A stretch of 64,000 nucleotides of DNA from Romanomermis culicivorax (GCA_963922205.1 CAWUHX010000368.1:124001-188000); one strand, 5' to 3'. Numbered from the stretch's first letter, positions 25,801 to 34,843 are shown. A program made the numbers and translations. The notes: a model not told the origin generated them from the letters alone.

Positions 25801-28348
25801 AATCAAACGAAAGCTCGAAAAGTGCGACAGAAACAAAAATGAGACCTGGTTAAGACGAAAAATATTTAAAAAAGAAAACAGGGGGCGACAGTTTAGAAAA
25901 ATGAGAAAAAGTATATTGATAGGAATGAGATGCTGAGAAAGAAAAAAGAAAAACAACTAAAAAATAACAAAAAATTAACAACTAAAAAAAGAAACAACGA
26001 GGAAGCAAAAAGACAAATTTAAGTAAGATAATACAAGAAAAACTTTAACCTTGAGCAAAGAAGGAGAGAAATAACGAACTGGAAGGAACAAAGGTAAAAA
26101 AATAAAAAACAGAGGAAGAAAAAAGTTTGGAAACCATCGAATAACAGGAGTTAGAAAAAAGAATGTCATGAAAGGAAAGAACGAAAATAGGGAAAAGAAG
26201 TAAATAAAAAATGATAATGAATGAAGTCGACGATAGAAATGAAAGCATAGATTTAACGAGAACCCGATATCTGGGGGGGGGGGTCGGACGACTTTTTTTA
26301 GGGTTGAGGGTCAGTGATCCCCAAAATTTCGGAGGGAGAGGTCTTTAAAGGAGAAAAGATCGATTTTTTCACAAAAATGTCAGAATAATAGTTCAAAAAA
26401 TAGTAATTTTTGTCTAAAAAGACCGTAAAAACGTATTCATGGCGCGAAGCGCCGAGATAGTTGACCTTTTGAACCATTTTTCGTTGAAAAATTAACATTT
26501 TTCATTAAAAAATTGACATTCTTCACTATTTTTCCGACCAAAAGTATGAAGGTTCCTACGCCTACCATATGGCTAGCCATAGGATTGGAAAATCCTGGAG
26601 GTGGGTCGCCCAATGGCTAGCCATATGGTCGATGATTTCTGGGGGTTCCTATAGCACTTCCCCCCTTTCCCAATTACATGTATGTATGAAAGAAAGCAAT
26701 GTTGAGGATGACTCATTAGCGAAGGATATGTAAATAAGAAGAAAAAATACAATGTCGGAGAGAAAACTTATCGAAAAAGAAGGAATGTGATGTGTTGAGC
26801 AAAACATAAAATAGAAACTGAAGAAGAAAAAAGAAAAATAAAAAGCAAAACAGAAAGAAAGAAAAGAAAATATAAAAAAGAACATAGAAAGAAAAGAAAA
26901 TAGTTGAAGGGAACGAAAATAAGAAGAAAAGAAAATAATAGAAGGAAACGAAAATAGGAAGAAAAAAAGGAAAAATGTGGCGAAAAAAACGAAGCAGAGT
27001 GAATAGAAAATTCAGGAAGAATAAAGCAAGACAATTTTGGAGAAAATGTGAATCAAGAAAAAAGAACAGAAATCCAAATTGGAAGAAATATATTTTTTTA
27101 ATTTTTTTAAAGAAATATTCAGACAACAGGAGTTCATAAAAACATAAAAACAAACAGCAGGAAAGGAACATAGAATAAAATAGTTTTTAGTTAAAAACAA
27201 GGATGAAATATGAAGCGAACAGGAAAAATCGAGTTTATAGTTTGTTCTATTAAATGCTTCTGAATCGGAAACTGATAAAAACAAGTGCTTTTTGAAAATC
27301 GTCTCCACAGAGCTCCAAGTGTAAAACTTTACCTAAAAATCGTTGACGGTTATTTGAATTAACTTTTAACCATCTGATGCACGGCGTCATGACGTCAGCA
27401 CAAATTCGATCAGCGTTTTATGCACTTTAAATATTTAAAAGAGCAATATTTTCTGATATCAGGAATCTGAAATCTACTGATGTGCATAAGTTTATAAATT
27501 GACAGAAAAATTTATCACGTTCCCCACGTTTTAGCATAGCAGCGGATCTAGAAACAACACAATCCAGAAAAGCTTTTTAAACGCTTTGGAGTAACTCAAT
27601 AATGACATAATTATAGTTGATTAGGAAGCTGAATTTCTCGCAAAAAACCTACGGCGAAACAATTGCCGTTTTATTTACATTGAAAAGCGCGGGTAAAGCG
27701 CCATGACTACTCATGCGGGAACATACCTGCAAGAGGTCTGACCATTTGTGGTGCAAAGTGAGAAGGTTTTGCAAGACGTCAAATTTACATGACCTATGAT
27801 TTGGCAGAAAATAGCAAAAATATAGAACGATACCTGCTTTCCGGTTTCATGCTTAGTAAGTATTCCAAGGAAAGTAGTCAACAGCTTTTTAACTTTTCTT
27901 CTTGCATCTTGCTGGCATAAAATTCGTACGTATCGTGATCAATTTTTCTTTTCTAGATTCGTTTTCCAGTCGAGACTCGCCAAATTTATTAAAATTGCAA
28001 CGAAAAGCATGCCAAGAACTCAAGCGTCATTTGAAAGATCGATTTTCCAAGTCATCGATCGAAGATATTGTAGTCGCGAATGGTGAGTCATCGCCGAAAA
28101 TCGTTGATTCATCATGTTCGTCGAACGAGTCTGGTCAAGAAAAAATGATCGATCGTCTGGCGCAGTTATTACTTTTGTTACCCGGTTTACGATCATTCAA
28201 TAAGCAATTGTTGGTCGAATTATTTTTTAGCGGCTTGATCGGCAACGTACAAGTGGAAAATGTTATACCATTCATATTGAAAATGGACGTTTTGCAAATT
28301 TTCGGTAAAGCGGAGTCGTCGTTGAAAAGTTTTGAACCGGTCGATTGA
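7735..28348 (+). CDS. nhr-41: Orphan nuclear receptor, TR2/TR4 - DHR78 - NHR-41 type
   Basis: Nuclear DNA-binding transcription factor of the NR2C/NR2D group. Nine exons join in frame: 7735-7839, 15037-15483, 16206-16320, 16393-16571, 17564-17701, 18101-18260, 18568-19042, 21192-21472, 27957-28348 (763 codons plus stop). All introns are GT-AG. The DNA-binding domain begins at residue 154 ([18 protein letters not shown]), has P-box CEGCKGFF, and continues in exon 3 with [20 protein letters not shown] and then SVQAERR, the family signature after the second zinc finger. The ligand-binding domain (about residue 505 to the end) has [18 protein letters not shown] and ends with [20 protein letters not shown], very like vertebrate TR2/TR4. 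Residues 1-150 and the hinge (about 283-500) are low-complexity and acidic, as is usual. The start ATG at 7735 follows an acceptor-like TTTCTTTAG (7714-7722), so a 5' UTR exon or trans-splicing is possible. The orthologue name is by family recognition, not by a search. Confidence 0.92.
8707..8937. repeat. Diverged MITE-like element
   Basis: Begins CTATAGTCTATTTTCCTC and ends ACAAGCATTTTATAAAAAAA followed by CAGACTTT. The ends resemble, in inverted orientation, those of the better MITE copies at 42409-42657 and 43993-44241 (TATAGTCTGTTTTT and GAAGCATTTCAAGAAAAAC). The interior is diverged and no coding content is present. Confidence 0.4.
11623..11878. repeat. Foldback (long imperfect inverted repeat) element
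   Basis: The left arm begins GCTGTAGCTTAACTCTATAT and the right arm, reverse-complemented, begins GCTGTAGCTTAACTTTATAT. Both continue with similar ATACCATTGC..GTTAA..TG.. and CACACAAAA blocks, and the middle contains further CAGCTGCAG / CTGCAGCTCAGC palindromes. The transcript could fold into a long hairpin. It is non-coding and located in the first receptor intron; most likely a foldback MITE. Confidence 0.65.
12231..12452 (-). CDS. Unrecognised 73-codon ORF, partial coiled coil
   Basis: An ATG-started frame that contains [16 protein letters not shown] and ends with a heptad-like segment, [18 protein letters not shown]. The amino-acid composition is more protein-like than that of most ORFs nearby. 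It lies antisense in receptor intron 1 and close to the coiled-coil remnant at 12.84-13.1 kb, so both may come from one decayed mobile element. No function is proposed. Confidence 0.25.
   Translation of the reverse strand: MHFSQKMAESTPLAEIERWLIFIFFILLKECENRSESLEFCHYDPQLNIMKSKVDQLSADNNKMMNNAVFKDP
12841..13100 (-). pseudogene. Remnant of a zinc-finger/coiled-coil protein, maybe LINE ORF1
   Basis: On the minus strand, 12957-12841 reads a clean charged helix ([20 protein letters not shown], then [19 protein letters not shown]). It is preceded by a Cys-rich stretch with one stop (CGRWCPFL) and followed, after a frameshift, by [20 protein letters not shown] at 12859-12659. A zinc finger followed by a coiled coil is common in ORF1 proteins of LINEs, but no diagnostic motif settles this. 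Confidence 0.35.
15037..15483 (+). CDS. nhr-41: Receptor exon 2: linker and first zinc finger
   Basis: Preceded by TTTTTTCCAG and followed by donor GTGAGT. Encodes residues 36-184: a polar region with a Gln/Asn-rich run (about residues 125-145), then the first zinc finger with P-box CEGCKGFF and RSIRK. GC content is higher than in the surrounding intron, as expected of coding DNA. Confidence 0.95.
16206..16320 (+). CDS. nhr-41: Receptor exon 3: second zinc finger
   Basis: Acceptor TTTGCAG (ends 16205). Encodes [12 protein letters not shown] and the D-box/second finger through GMRSE. Donor choice: GTATGT at 16321 rather than the earlier GTGAGT at 16315, because only the former yields GMRSESVQAERR, the expected family sequence, on joining to exon 4. 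Confidence 0.95.
16393..16571 (+). CDS. nhr-41: Receptor exon 4: C-terminal extension and hinge start
   Basis: Follows a 72-bp intron (acceptor TACTATAG). The split Ser codon is completed by CC, then VQAERR, then a Ser/Asn-rich hinge ending TYENN before GTGAGT at 16572. Confidence 0.9.
17564..17701 (+). CDS. nhr-41: Receptor exon 5: hinge
   Basis: Acceptor TTGTTGCAG; 46 codons containing [20 protein letters not shown] and ending SEIDLKNL before donor GTTAGT. Phase 0 at both ends, so it could be skipped without a frameshift. Confidence 0.85.
18101..18260 (+). CDS. nhr-41: Receptor exon 6: hinge
   Basis: Acceptor CTTTCTTCAG, donor GTAAGA. 53 codons plus one base: [11 protein letters not shown], then [20 protein letters not shown]. 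The phase-1 end fits the two-base start of exon 7. Confidence 0.85.
18568..19042 (+). CDS. nhr-41: Receptor exon 7: hinge and start of ligand-binding domain
   Basis: Acceptor CCAATTAG, donor GTTACA. Holds a Ser/Thr/Asp-rich hinge (SSDDDVDEK) and then helices 1-5 of the ligand-binding domain, with the family motif [18 protein letters not shown] near its 3' end. The weaker donor is supported by exact in-frame joining to exon 8. Confidence 0.9.
19320..21160. repeat. Decayed tandem repeat, about 190-bp period, about 10 units
   Basis: A pyrimidine block followed by a TTATTTATGCAAAATAGAATGA-like box recurs near 19330, 19500, 19710, 19915, 20095, 20255, 20450, 20635, 20800 and 21015, each followed by an A/G-rich run with GAAACAGAAAAA-like motifs. 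Spacing varies from 160 to 215 bp. Units are strongly diverged. The array fills most of the intron between receptor exons 7 and 8. Confidence 0.65.
21192..21472 (+). CDS. nhr-41: Receptor exon 8: middle of ligand-binding domain
   Basis: Acceptor TCTCTCTCCAG, donor GTAAGA. Encodes [20 protein letters not shown] and [14 protein letters not shown], the part between helices 5 and about 9. It lies 2.1 kb after exon 7, separated by a decayed tandem repeat. Confidence 0.9.
24265..24337 (-). tRNA. tRNA-Thr(TGT)-like sequence, probably pseudogene or SINE head
   Basis: The 73-nt minus-strand sequence has a D arm (GCAC-AGTTGGATA-GTGC), an anticodon arm with stem TCTGC/GCGGA and loop CTTGTAT (anticodon TGT), and a T arm with stem GAGGG/CCCTC and loop TACGAGC. 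Internal promoter boxes A (TAGCACAGTTGGA) and B (GGTACGAGCCC) are therefore present. The acceptor stem pairs only as CGC/GCG plus GGT/ACC with a two-base AA bulge, and the T loop departs from TTCGA. A degenerate tRNA or tRNA-derived SINE is more likely than a working gene. Confidence 0.5.
25425..25727 (-). repeat. Dispersed repeat R1, copy with CATACCT...AATTGGGG ends
   Basis: Starts CATACCTATAAGAGGTCCGA and ends CCCCTCCCAATTAAAGGTGT. It is the reverse-orientation relative of the copy at 63238-63545, sharing the blocks AAAATTTTGGG, GGGGGTCGAAAAA and GGTTGACCAAGTT. Further copies or ends lie at 27723-27745, 56662-56830 and 59337-59412. Shared inverted terminal sequence (CATACCTGTAA) and lack of coding potential suggest a MITE. 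Confidence 0.6.
26262..26687. repeat. Dispersed repeat R2 with GC hairpin and GGCTAGCC blocks
   Basis: Contains GGCGCGAAGCGCC (26441-26453) and two GGCTAGCCAT/ATGGCTAGCC blocks, and ends CCCAATTACATGTATG. The part from 26560 onward recurs in inverted orientation at 63852-64000, where the copy is cut by the window edge. The end CATACATGTAATTGGG resembles the R1 end, so R1 and R2 may be related. Non-coding. Confidence 0.5.
27957..28348 (+). CDS. nhr-41: Receptor exon 9: ligand-binding domain end, stop codon
   Basis: Acceptor CTTTTCTAG after a 6.5-kb intron. Encodes helices about 9-12: [20 protein letters not shown], a Ser-rich insertion (about 25 residues), then [14 protein letters not shown] and [20 protein letters not shown]. 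The stop TGA is at 28346-28348. Confidence 0.95.
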
Positions 28349-30103
28349 TATTTCAAATTTTCAATTAATATACTTCCCCATGCGTATTGGTGCCAATATG
28401 ATTCGATTGTAGAGGAAAGTGTAGAAGTGACCGCAAACAGTGAACGTTTCTGACGCCAGGAAGAAGCTACATCAAACCGATTGACTTAGCGGTTCACTTC
28501 CAACTTGATTTCTGTATTGATTATCATTTTTTTCGTTTTTTCAATCCATAATTGTTCTACGTCAAATTTTGTAAAAAAATTTTCCTGTGATCTGAGATCA
28601 TCCAGTTTTCTATTATTGTGTGCCCCGTTGTTTTGATGGCATTTGGTACAATTTTTATTGCTTATCCGTGAAGTGCAGTTTTTGCAAGCTTTGTCAGATA
28701 CGTGCTTATAAATTTTTTTCATTTTCTCGTTGTGGGATTTCGAATTTTGTCGAGCATAGCAAGGTTCTAACCGTTGAGACTCCTCTGCTTCGACCCCCAG
28801 GAGTTTTCAATTTGTATTTTTATTTCGAAGGAGTCAGTGCCTCAGTACTGTAATGAATGTAGAAAATTTCGGTAACCTGACTAAAAGTTGTGCTATTAAG
28901 ACACGATTTCTGGGAGATTCTACCTTCTGCTCCATTGACCTATGATAAGTTGAAAATTAATATTATGTGAAAAAGAGATTTTTGAGTAGTTTTACATGCT
29001 GAGTATTGTGACAGCATTCATTCTGCGCAAAATTCGCATAGCTACAGTAACTTTTTACATTTTTCAGTCTGTACACGTGTTTTGAAATATCACAGTTCAG
29101 AAAAGACATGACTCTGAGGCCAAATACTGAGTGCATGCAGAAGACCGTGCTCTATATGCCGGTATGAAGAACACTTTCTAATCTCTTACTTAACACTTTT
29201 TATTCCATTTTAAAGTGTCAAAACTGATGCCAAATTAAACCGAAAAAGTCCTTTGGGGCCTGTTTTGGACACCTTCCATAGGATGCCGCAGAATTTTTTT
29301 CTTGATTTCTGTAGCCACTAATGTCTGACATATTGTGTTAAAATTTCAGTCCAATTAATGTACCGTTTTGGGAGCTGTAGGTGTCTGCACATTATGAAAG
29401 CTAATGCAAAAATGCTGAAAATGCCATCAACGAGATGCAGGAAAAATTCAAAACGTTCAGATTAGACGAGTAAAAATAGAAGATGTGAGTCGAATCACTC
29501 GAAAAATTTCATCGATCAATTTACAATGGTTGCGCAACGGGATGCCTCAGAAGAGATGCATCAAAAATTTCTCTTTTCAGTAATTTGACTGGAAAAAAAT
29601 TTAAGCTGAGAGTTGAATGTTACAAAATAAACGTTTTCTATCTGACTATGACATATGTTATAAGCTGTACGAAAGTGCTCTATAGTTGAAGGCATTCCGT
29701 TTCACACCACGTGATGTTGGCCAAACGAAAATAGAGCAAAGGATAGTGGATTGCAGTGCGCTTCCAACAAAGCATAGAGTATCCGAATAACTCTTGCCGT
29801 TTTTCTGTTAATGGATTTGAAACAATCGCTCAATTTCTGAAATTTAATGAAAGTTTTCGAACTTTTCGATTTTTCATTTGAAGCGATTCGTAACCCAGAT
29901 CAATGAAAATTTGCCAGGACTTCAAGTCACATTTTTTCTCATAATATGTTGGGTTAGGGAGCACCCTGTGTTCCCAGAACTTCATTGATTGAACATTTAT
30001 CCAGATTCAAAAACGCATTTGAATGACAGTGCAGTGTGTGCAAATGTCTACAGCTGCCAAAACGGCATATGATGATGAGATGTTACTTTCGCAACTACTG
30101 TAA
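28349..30103. other. Interval after the receptor gene, no recognisable gene
   Basis: Presumably begins with the receptor 3' UTR; no clear AATAAA signal is visible close to the stop. The short ORFs (28486-28722 minus, 28620-28853 plus) have no recognisable motif. Nothing else stands out. Confidence 0.4.
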
Positions 30104-30240
30104 GGGCCGTATTCACAAAGGCGGACTAAACTAATCCAGGTTAAGGACCAAGCCCGGGCTAACTAATCCGAGTTTTAACCCGGACTAATGTTAGTCCGGA
30201 CTACCGCTAATCGGTATTCACAAGGTCGGACTAAAGGTGG
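30104..30240. repeat. Harbinger left end with subterminal repeats
   Basis: The terminal GTATTCACAA motif recurs at about 30212 (CGGTATTCACAAGGTCGGAC), and (A/C)CCGGACTAA / CCGGGCTAA blocks repeat several times. The right end (about 32880-33046) has the same motif three times in opposite orientation. Such arrays are likely protein-binding sites of the element. Confidence 0.6.
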
Positions 30241-30392
30241 ATTAGTTAGACCGAGCTAAATAAAAATTAGCCCGGACTAAATGCAAATTTTCCCGGGCTG
30301 CATGGACGTGCAAATCTAAAAATAGACAAGCAACACAAAAATTTTCCATTGCACAAAATAAATTTCGTATTGATCGTGTCATAATTTTTACT

Positions 30393-32483
30393 ATGGCTTC
30401 TGAGAGAAATCGCGAACCCAATTTTAAACTGGAAGAAATTGAATTTTTGGTTGAATGTTGCGCTAAAAAAATCGGAATTTTGGAGAATAAAAAGACCGAT
30501 GGAAAAACACTTGCTGCGAAAAATTTGACTTGGGCCCAAATTGCGAACGAATTCAAGGAAAATCCTGCAACGCTGAATCGCTCCAAAGATCAACTTTTTA
30601 ATCGTTGGAAAAGTTTGAAAACGGTAACAATTTCATCAAATTTTTATGAGAAATATTGTTCAATAATTACGCGACGTTTTGTGGTACCCTGAGCATTTTC
30701 AATATTATCAATCAACTCATCATTGTTTGGTTCTTCTTCCTCTTCTTCGTCTACTTCGTTTCTAGCCTTCGCAAAATTCAACAGAACTGCACACACTACA
30801 GTAATCATCGCACATTTTTCAGGAGTAAAGTTCATTCCCTTCGCCAAGCAGGGTAGATATCTTTTCCAGATACCAAACAGTCTTTCTATACTCATTCGGG
30901 TGGAAGAGTGGCAAAAATTGTACTTTTTTTTCAGCAGCGGTTCGTGGTTTGGAAAGCGGGGTCATCAAATATCTAAAATTTCAATATTGAATAAGTAGTA
31001 GTAGACATACAATGCAGAATTTGAAGTTGTACCCACTCAAACTTGTTTTTATTTCCCCAAAACAAGATTACCTTTGAAAAGTGACCAATTTTTCCACGTT
31101 TTTAATCCGATACAAAACCGTAAAAATGAATAAACTTTTTTCTTGTTCTATTTAGGAGAGTGACGTAAAGATTCGGACTTTCCATGGGGGTAATCTTCTT
31201 AATTATCTATGGTGTGTACATCATACCTTTGACATGCGTAGCCACAGTCACCTAAAATATGTAAAGTCCCAGGCAAATTTTCGCAGCGTCCTCGGAGGCG
31301 AGATTCGTTGAAGATGCACGAGTCATGCGTGCTACCTTTGTGGCTTGCAACAATATCCCTGATTTGTAGCTTGTCATCACAAACTACTTGCACGTTCAGG
31401 GAAAACCACCCCTTTCGGTTTTGGAAAAGTTCCGGGTCTTCTCCTCCAGGATTTAAAATTTTGATGTGGGTGCAATCAATAGCACCAATGACTCCTGGGA
31501 ATCCAGGTTTCAAGAAAAACTCATGTCTAATTTTTGCAAATTCTTCTTCCTCGGGAAACTTGATGAACTTTGGTGCTAATTCGGCTATTCATCTGAAAAC
31601 TCTGTGTATGCATCTTGAAACGGTTGGCTGACTGATGCCATGCAAATCACCATCTTCTCTCTGAAAACAGCCTGAACCAGCGTACCCCAAAGCTAACAGC
31701 ACCTAAAACATGCAAAACTTCAATAGTGTTAAATTAATTAATTTTAGCAAGCAAAAAAGATCCTTGGCGAATACAAGAGATCTAAAAACTCAACAGGTGG
31801 TGGTCCACCACCTAAAACACCACCAGATTTGTTTTTGCGCATTGCCGACTTGATTCCTAATTAGTTTGAAAGAATCAATTGTGTGTTTGACAGCGACAAC
31901 TTAGGCAGTTCTACCGTAGAAAATGATTCTCAGGCAAATGAAGACGAGATGAATGAATAACAATGTGAAAGTCACTTTGTGGGGTAGTTACAGAAATTTT
32001 TAACCCTCCTAAACGGTTACTGACCCTCCTCGAAATTTCTCAGCTTTCACAAGTATGCAGGTAAGCAGCACAATCATCCTTAGCTATAGAAAACTATTTT
32101 TAGAATCTGAAAACCGAATCGAGTCTCAAAACAGCGTTGCTTTGGTTCAAGAATCAGAAATGAAACAACCAGCTCCAAAAATCCGCAAATTTGAATCTCA
32201 GCAATTTTCAAAGAATGACGAAAGTTCTACAAGAATTGAATTGATGAATTTGCAGAAGACCTACATGGAAGAAGAGCACAAAGCTAAAATGGAGCTCTTT
32301 AAATTGAAGAAAGAAGCAGCGATCGCAAAAAAAGAGTCAGCTCTTGCGAAGAAGCAGTTCTACAACTCAAAATCATATTACTTGCCTGCCGGATCAGAGA
32401 TGAATCTAAACCAAGCGCAAGAAAGCCAAGATTCTCAAAACAACAGTTTATTGCTGTTATCATCTACTTCTTCATTCCATTGA
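30393..32483 (+). pseudogene. Harbinger Myb/SANT-domain accessory protein, one stop
   Basis: Exon 1 (30393-30623) encodes a Myb/SANT-like DNA-binding domain (LEEIEFLVECCAKKIGILEN, then the tail NRWKSLKT). Exon 2 starts at 31748 with QAKKILGEYKRSKNSTGGGP, a typical continuation for NAIF1-like/Harbinger Myb proteins. It is broken by a TAG at 31862-31864, with open frame resuming as FERINCVFDSDNLGSS. The last exon (32104-32483) encodes a charged coiled coil (EEEHKAKMELFKLKKEAAIA) and ends at TGA 32481-32483. In active elements this protein recruits the transposase to the DNA ends and to the nucleus. The exon 2 to exon 3 junction is not certain. Confidence 0.75.
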
Positions 32484-32774
32484 AAAATGGTAATTGAAAC
32501 TGCTACTTTTACGTTGAATAAAATTGATCAGAAAATAATTAATTTTAATATATACCTGCAGATGAGCAGGAATAGCACGGCTTCTTTCGGTCGGTGGCTC
32601 GATATTCAGCAGATTTATGAAATCTAATGTTGTAGCTTTACTGAGTTTATATCGATTTTTGAAAGCCATATCGTCGTAAACTTCGAACGGATTACTCCTA
32701 TCGCAAAAAATTCGTCGATCGATTGGATTTCGATCGACATCATCCAAATTATCCAAAAACTCCAATAAGTCCAT
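30644..32774 (-). pseudogene. Harbinger transposase (HARBI1-like), two lesions
   Basis: Three exons on the minus strand: 32774-32556, 31702-31227 and 30972-30644, with GT-AG introns that rejoin conserved sequence (PAHLQ|VLLALGYAGSG and GDCGYACQ|RYLMTPLSKP). The DDE nuclease shows VIGAIDCTH (first Asp), VQVVCDDKLQIRDIV and GSTHDS (second Asp region) and RMSIERLFGIWKR (Glu). It would cut and join the element ends, guided by the partner Myb protein. Two breaks are seen: an in-frame TGA at 31591-31589 (where CGA would fit RVFR-R) and an extra base in an 8-base homopolymer (30924-30931). The second could be a sequencing error. Otherwise the reading frame is complete from the ATG at 32774 to the TAA at 30644. 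Confidence 0.88.
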
Positions 32775-33063
32775 TTTTTGCACAAAAATCAATTCAGAAA
32801 CGTGAAAAATACACAAAACTGCACATAGTCGGCCTTTTAAACCTGCTATGAGCAAGGTTAAAATGGCAGACTAAATCCGTCAAAATTTAGTCTGGACTAA
32901 GCTTAACCCGGGTTTGTGAATACCGCCAGTTTTTAGACCGGACTACCTTTAGTCTGGGTATGTGAATACGGACTAAAATTTAGTCTGAGGTTTAACCCGG
33001 CATTTAGTCTCGGATTAGCGCTAGTCCGCCTTTGTGAATACGGCCCTAAGAATGTATGAACGA

Positions 33064-33760
33064 AAGAATAAAAAGATAAAATTCTGCAGCATCATAGGTG
33101 AAGGTGCTCGGGAGTGCCTCTAAGCAGGAGTTTTCTTTATTTTTGCTGCTAATTTTTGACTGTTCAAACTTTCTTGCAGAGTGTAAAATGTTTGCTCGTG
33201 AAACAATTAATACATCAAACTATAGTATGTTAGTTATTTTACAATTCTACAGTATACGTAATGAATATATCACAAGGGGTAGACAAGGGCCACCTGGCAC
33301 ATAGAAGGATTTCTATGAAATTTTCATAAGTATGCCTTCTTCAGAGCAGTGCAGCTCCAAAAACGGTACAAAAATTTTGATGAAAATTTAACCAACGCAG
33401 TAAAAATGGATGAGCTACAATACAAGAAAATAAAATTCTGCGGCCTCCGATTGGATGGTACTCGGGAGTGACTATGAACAAAATTTTTTCTATTTTGACG
33501 GCTCATTTTTGACACTTTAAACTTTATGAAAAAGTGTAATATGCAATTATTTGCTGTAAATATTGCATCAGAAAAGAGCTTATTCTCTCCTCTGTAAAAT
33601 GAATATTCATTCACCAAATAAGATCAATCCGATCTTGAAATATCCCTTAGCTAGCAAGACCACTGAAAAATGCCAAAAAATCATCAATTTTCAAACTTTG
33701 GCATACTGTAGCGGCGCGAATTTTCGTTTACAAGCAAAACGAATGGTACCATGGAACTCA
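33064..33760. repeat. Diverged direct duplication, about 360 bp apart
   Basis: The block at 33064-33230 (ATAAAATTCTGCAGC, GCTCGGGAGTG, TTTTTGACTGTTCAAACTTT) is repeated with many changes at 33422-33570 (ATAAAATTCTGCGGC, ACTCGGGAGTG, TTTTTGACACTTTAAACTTT). Non-coding. Confidence 0.55.
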
Positions 33761-33769
33761 GCGCATGAA

Positions 33770-34740
33770 ACTACCCAAAATGTCTGATTTTGAGGTATAA
33801 TTAATTGTCAACTTATCATAGGGAAAGTAGAATTTCTCAGAAATCCATGTCTTAAATATTTCCTGCGTTTGCTTCATGGGGCAGTAAAGTGAAGATGCAT
33901 GGCGTGTGCCAAATACAGCAATTTTCATAAGAGTGAATTTCAATACAATAAAAATATATATGCATTAAAGTAAACACACATCATTTTTATAATGGCATTA
34001 AATATGCAAATCAGGTATATTAAAATCATTTTTGCTTGTTGAAATAGTCTAGTTTTAGTTGCATTGGGCCATCTGAGTTTCGCATGCTTCTGTGCTGCAA
34101 CTGTGGTAGGTATGCACCCAAAATCACAAAGAAATATGTCAGAAAAACGTTTGAAAGAAAACAAAAAATCATCCTAGGAATTCCCGATTGAAATTTTTCT
34201 GTATGGAGCTTAACTGAAAAAAATAAATTGATGAAATAAATAAAACAAAATGAATAAAATAATTTAGCAGTAAAGCCAGAACAAAAAAGCGAATAATTAA
34301 GAAACAAATAGTAAAGTAATGCAATAAAATGTGGCTAAAAGTAGAACAAAAGTACACAATCTGAAAAAATTAAACAAAACGAACAAAAAATTGCTCAAAG
34401 TCAAAAGAATATAAAATGGAATAAGTCAATAAAAGAAAGAAGAAACAAAATAAAATCTGTAATGTGGTGAAAACACATCCTAAAGAGCCATTATGTCATA
34501 AATCTGAGTGCCAAAATATGCGACAGCCAGCATCCACCAGATCGAAGTGCAGTACAAAATAGGCTATACGCCAAAACATCTACGCCGCCCAATCTTCATT
34601 TTTCCTCTGAAGACTCTTTTTTGTTTAACCCTTGACGAACCGTAATAGTTGAAAAAGTATGACCTCAGCGCAGCGTATCTTTTAATCATATGGACATTGG
34701 GGCTGACAATGCCTGAATTTTTTAATCGTTAAAAAAGGAC
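33770..34740. other. AT-rich interval without genes
   Basis: The plus strand is purine-biased at 34190-34450 (AAATAAAACAAAATGAATAA type), giving spurious minus-strand Phe-rich frames. No domain, splice pair or repeat boundary was recognised. Confidence 0.4.
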
Positions 34741-34741
34741 T

Positions 34742-34843
34742 ATGTTATAACATATCCTAGGTTATAACATATCTCATGTTAAAACATATCCTGTGTTATA
34801 ACGTATCTCATGGTTTAACATATCCCATGTTATAGCACACCCT
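34742..34843. repeat. 17-bp minisatellite of palindromic TGTTATAACA units
   Basis: Six units of exactly 17 bp, consensus ATGTTATAACATATCCT, with unit ends alternating between CCT and CTC for most of the array, suggesting a 34-bp higher-order unit. Related TGTTTTAACATG and GCTATAACATG motifs continue to 35002 and reappear on the far side of the Polinton insertion (39065-39125). Confidence 0.8.

Larger units (their letters stand above)
21473..27956. other. Receptor intron 8 (6.5 kb): repeats, no gene
   Basis: Holds a tRNA-like sequence (24265-24337), a copy of the CATACCTGTAA-ended repeat (25425-25727), repeat material with a GC hairpin (26262-26687) and long purine-biased tracts on the plus strand (about 25085-25330 and 25730-27200, rich in GAAAAGAAAA). 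The long open frames on the minus strand there (for example 27171-26716) are Phe/Ser-rich artefacts of that bias. Confidence 0.6.
30104..33046. mobile_element. PIF/Harbinger DNA transposon, nearly complete
   Basis: Both ends are visible: GGGCCGTATTCACAAAGGCG at 30104, extended by GACTA to about 25 bp, with its inverse at 33046, flanked by the 3-bp target duplication TAA (30101-30103 and 33047-33049) that Harbinger elements make. Inside are the two genes usual for the superfamily: a DDE transposase (minus strand) and a Myb/SANT-domain protein (plus strand). The second lies around the first, with transposase exons 2 and 3 inside its introns. Each gene has very few lesions, so the insertion is young, but this copy is probably no longer autonomous. 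Confidence 0.93.

Noticed and set aside
26716..27171. 151-codon Phe-rich minus-strand frame
   Set aside because: Produced by the purine-biased plus strand; overlaps several similar frames in other phases.
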